This document shows, one piece after another, positions 61,427-64,000 of a DNA stretch of 64,000 nucleotides (its first letter is position 1; each line of letters opens with the position of its first letter). Made by a program: the position numbers and the translations under genes. The notes beneath the pieces were generated by a model that saw only the letters and a program-made list of their open reading frames with translations, had not been told where the DNA came from and made no database searches. Source of the stretch: Peristeroidobacter soli (GTDB taxonomy: Bacteria; Pseudomonadota; Gammaproteobacteria; Steroidobacterales; Steroidobacteraceae); contig NZ_RYEV01000008.1 in NCBI RefSeq assembly GCF_004138485.1, positions 1 through 64,000 of the forward strand, given 5' to 3'.

Positions 61427-62620
61427 ATGTCTATCCGACTCCCCAATTCTCGCGGCGCCGTCCTCGGTGCTGTCGCCTCCGTGGCCGTGGTCGTGCTGCT
61501 CGCCTGGAGGATGTTGTCCAGTTCGCTGGCCGCCGATCCGCCGCATGGGCCACCGCCCGTGCCGGTGTCGGTCGTGTCTGTCGAGCAGAAGGATGTGCCG
61601 CAGCTGGCCGCGGGTATCGGTACGGTTCAGTCGCTGCACAACGTGGTCCTGCGGCCGCAGGTCAGTGGCATCGTCACCGAAGTGCTGTTCGAGGAAGGGC
61701 AGCAAGTGAAGCGCGGCCAGTTGCTCGCGCGCATCGACGATCGCACCATCCTCGCCAATCTGCGTCAGGCCGAAGCGGAGAAGGCGCGTAACGAGGCGCA
61801 GCTGAAAGCGGCCAATCTCGATAAGTCACGTTACGACAATCTGCTCGCCGAAGAAGCGATTTCACGACAGACCGTCGAGCAACAGGTCGCGCTGGTCGAG
61901 CAGCTCGAAGCAGCGATCCGCGCCAATGAAGCGACCATCGCGGCTCAACAGGTTCAGCTCTCCTATACGAAGATCACATCGCCGGTGAACGGGCGCGTCG
62001 GTCTGCGTCACGTCGATCCGGGCAATCTGGTTCAGGTCGGCGATACTCAAGGCCTGGTGACGGTCACGCAGGTCGATCCCATCTCGGTCATTTTCACGCT
62101 GCCTCAGGAATTGCTGGGTCGGGTGCAAGGCCTGACCAATGGCAAACCTTTCGCTCAGGTGGGTGCCTTCAATCGCGATGGTGGCGTGCTGCTCGCCGAA
62201 GGCAAGCTCACCACCATCGACAATCAAGTCGATGCGAGCACCGGCACGATTCGGATGCGCGCCGAGTTCGAGAACTCACAAGGCATGCTGTGGCCGGGTC
62301 AGTTTGTGACGATTCGTTTGCAGACGGGCGTAAGCGGCAACGCGCTCGTCGTGCCGGCGCGTACCGTGCGTCAGGGATTGGAAGGTCCGTACGTATTCCG
62401 GATTCGCGAGCAGAAAGCTGAAGTCGTGCCAGTACAGGTCGGCTACAGCAACGATGAGATCGCGGTCATCACCGCAGGGGTCGAGAAGGGCGACAGCATC
62501 GTGACGGATGGCCACTCGCGACTCACACCGAACGCACATGTGACATTGGTCGACAGTCCCTCGGCCATGGTTTCCGATGCGCAGACGAAGCCGCGCGTGC
62601 AAGGGAGCGCTGGTCGATGA
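61427..62620 (+). CDS. RND efflux periplasmic adaptor, MdtA-like
   Basis: About 397 residues from the ATG at 61427 (the in-frame ATG at 61385 is less likely). A signal-anchor (GAVLGAVASVAVVVLLAW) is followed by lipoyl domain halves (VVLRPQVSGIVTEVLFEEGQ, YTKITSPVNGRVGLRHVDPG), an antiparallel coiled coil and beta domains (SGNALVVPARTV). The pattern is MdtA-type. The stop overlaps the permease start (ATGA), so translation is coupled. Confidence 0.9.
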   Translation: MSIRLPNSRGAVLGAVASVAVVVLLAWRMLSSSLAADPPHGPPPVPVSVVSVEQKDVPQLAAGIGTVQSLHNVVLRPQVSGIVTEVLFEEGQQVKRGQLLARIDDRTILANLRQAEAEKARNEAQLKAANLDKSRYDNLLAEEAISRQTVEQQVALVEQLEAAIRANEATIAAQQVQLSYTKITSPVNGRVGLRHVDPGNLVQVGDTQGLVTVTQVDPISVIFTLPQELLGRVQGLTNGKPFAQVGAFNRDGGVLLAEGKLTTIDNQVDASTGTIRMRAEFENSQGMLWPGQFVTIRLQTGVSGNALVVPARTVRQGLEGPYVFRIREQKAEVVPVQVGYSNDEIAVITAGVEKGDSIVTDGHSRLTPNAHVTLVDSPSAMVSDAQTKPRVQGSAGR

Positions 62621-64000
62621 CCGACACTCCGCCCGTGACAAGCAGTCGCGCGCAGACACATCTCACGCGACCGGGCCTGTCCGATTGGTTCATCAAACAT
62701 CCGATCGGCACCACGCTGCTGACCATCGGCATCGTGCTGTTGGGCATCGTCGCGTTTCCGTTGCTGCCGGTCGCGCCGATGCCGGAAGCCGAGCTGCCGA
62801 CCATGCAGATCAGCGCGAGCCTGCCCGGCGGCAGCCCGGAGACCATGGCATCGGCGGTCGCGACGCCTTTGGAAGTGCAACTCAGCTCGGTGCCCGGCAT
62901 CAGCGAGATGACTTCGACCAGCTCGCTCGGCAGCACCCAGATCACGCTGCAGTTCGTGCTCAACAAAGATATCGACGTGGCCGCGCAGGAAGTGCAGGCG
63001 GCGATCAATGCCGCGTCCGGCCGGTTGCCGTCGGATCTGCCCAACCTGCCGACCTGGCGCAAGGTCAATCCGAACGACAGTCCCATCCTGGTCGTGCGCA
63101 TGCAATCGGAGCTGATGACGCTCACCGAGTTGAGCGATATCGCCGAGACCACCATCGCGCGCCAGCTGAGTCAGATCGATGGCGTCGCGGAGATTCCGAT
63201 CAACGGCCAGCGCAAGCCGGCCATGCGCATTCAAGCGGCGCCGGAAAAACTTGCCTCGCTGGGCCTGACGCTGGCCGATCTGCGTCAATCGATTCAAGCC
63301 GCCAGCGTGAATCAAGCCAAGGGCGCGTTGTTCGGCGCCGATCGCGTATCGACGCTGCAGACCAACGATCAGATTTTCACGCCGGCGGATTACGACAACC
63401 TCATCGTCGCGTATCGCGACAATGCACCGGTGTTCCTGCGCGACGTGGCCAAAGTCACTTTCGGTGCCGAGAACGAGTACGTACAGGCCTGGCAGAACGG
63501 CAAGCCCGGCATCATGTTCATCATTCGTCGTCAGCCCGGTGCCAACATCGTCGCGACCGCCGACCGCATCCGCGAGGCACTGCCTCATCTGCGCGAGCTG
63601 TTGCCGGCCAGCGTCGAGCTCGAAGTCATCAACGACCGCACGCGAACCATTCGCGCGTCGCTGCATGAAGTCGAAATCACGCTGATCGTGACGGTGCTGC
63701 TGGTGGTCGTCGTAATGGGCGTGTTCCTGCGACAGCTGTCGGCGACCGCCATCGTGGCGTCGGTGCTCGGCGTCGCGCTCATAACGACCATAGGAGCCAT
63801 GTATCTACTTGGCTTCAGTTTGAACAATCTCACCCTGGTGGCGCTGGTGGTCGCGGTCGGCTTCGTGGTCGACGACGCCATCGTGGTCGTGGAGAACATC
63901 CACCGGCATCTGGAGGCCGGCGAATCCATGCTGGACGCCGCCCGCCAGGGCGCGGCGGAAATCGGCTTCACCGTCGTGTCCATCAGCTTCTCGCTCATCG
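62617..64000 (+). CDS. RND efflux permease, MdtB/MdtC-like (cut by window edge)
   Basis: The first 461 codons are present and open to the right edge. After a 20-residue polar head comes helix 1 (FIKHPIGTTLLTIGIVLLG), the FPLLPVAPMPEAELPTM loop and the porter domains. Helices 2-4 end with GFVVDDAIVVVENIHRHLEAG, the proton-relay Asp pair. It differs from the first RND permease in the PVAPMP motif, which is typical of MdtB/MdtC. A second subunit gene may follow outside the window. Confidence 0.9.
   Translation, partial: MTDTPPVTSSRAQTHLTRPGLSDWFIKHPIGTTLLTIGIVLLGIVAFPLLPVAPMPEAELPTMQISASLPGGSPETMASAVATPLEVQLSSVPGISEMTSTSSLGSTQITLQFVLNKDIDVAAQEVQAAINAASGRLPSDLPNLPTWRKVNPNDSPILVVRMQSELMTLTELSDIAETTIARQLSQIDGVAEIPINGQRKPAMRIQAAPEKLASLGLTLADLRQSIQAASVNQAKGALFGADRVSTLQTNDQIFTPADYDNLIVAYRDNAPVFLRDVAKVTFGAENEYVQAWQNGKPGIMFIIRRQPGANIVATADRIREALPHLRELLPASVELEVINDRTRTIRASLHEVEITLIVTVLLVVVVMGVFLRQLSATAIVASVLGVALITTIGAMYLLGFSLNNLTLVALVVAVGFVVDDAIVVVENIHRHLEAGESMLDAARQGAAEIGFTVVSISFSLI

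Noticed and set aside
1-64000. CRISPR arrays, tRNA/rRNA genes, insertion sequences, prophage or integron elements
   Set aside because: No regularly spaced repeats, cloverleaf or rRNA motifs, transposase or integrase domains were seen in any frame.

Overview
The window is GC-rich, densely coded chromosomal DNA of a Gram-negative bacterium. It has outer-membrane porins, lipoproteins, RND pumps, an LpxO-type lipid A hydroxylase, AcpH, PbpG and HrpB. This set points to a free-living gammaproteobacterium of the Steroidobacter / Nevskiales / Xanthomonadales type. That placement is an inference from gene content, not a marker-gene result. I saw no rRNA, tRNA, transposase, prophage or CRISPR array.

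Layout. 0.3-5.0 kb: a large RoxA-like multi-heme cytochrome, a membrane diguanylate cyclase and a small unknown protein. 5.0-12.4 kb: a solute-symporter-fused hybrid sensor kinase with its LuxR-type regulator (CrbS/CrbR-like), then a DcaP-like porin and an MHS-family transporter. 12.5-22.3 kb: envelope genes, including an IPT lipoprotein, a barrel protein, a Tat-exported PLP aminotransferase, a CocE/AEH-type hydrolase, an LpxO-like dioxygenase, a GST, a DUF1428 protein, an unlisted 51-residue membrane peptide and PbpG. 22.5-28.7 kb: a MATE exporter and an RND adaptor/permease pair. 28.7-36.2 kb: a PaaI/PaaK pair, a remnant of a PL3 pectate lyase, a TonB protein, AcpH, a double-DUF4394 lipoprotein and a Spy-like protein next to an OmpR/EnvZ-type pair.

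38.7-45.8 kb is the most unusual part. One uninterrupted minus-strand run carries two peptide-modification (RiPP) systems. The upstream one is a bufferin locus: BufA2-type Cys-rich precursor, BufB (DUF692/MNIO) and BufC (DUF2063). The run continues through an FAH-family hydrolase and a MaiA-type isomerase. It then enters a split-borosin locus: a tetrapyrrole-methylase-fold peptide N-methyltransferase closely resembling Shewanella SonM, a GNAT acetyltransferase, and a separate 99-residue precursor. That precursor has a SonA-like binding domain, a short hydrophobic core with two adjacent cysteines, and an acidic tail. The next gene, a periplasmic-sensor diguanylate cyclase, overlaps the precursor gene.

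45.9-64 kb: two small lipoproteins; a signalling block (CHASE3 NarX-type kinase, Fis-type HTH protein, NarL-type regulator, stand-alone receiver); a small cytosolic protein; an EF-hand protein with a CRP-like box and an antisense promoter behind it; an M28 peptidase; an NlpC/P60 lipoprotein; acetyl-CoA synthetase; HIT; DUF4404; a DUF4412-like protein; HrpB; a serine hydrolase; and a second RND operon whose permease runs off the right edge. The CrbS/R-like pair and acs lie in the same window. In Vibrio and Pseudomonas that pair type controls acs, so a link is plausible but not shown here.
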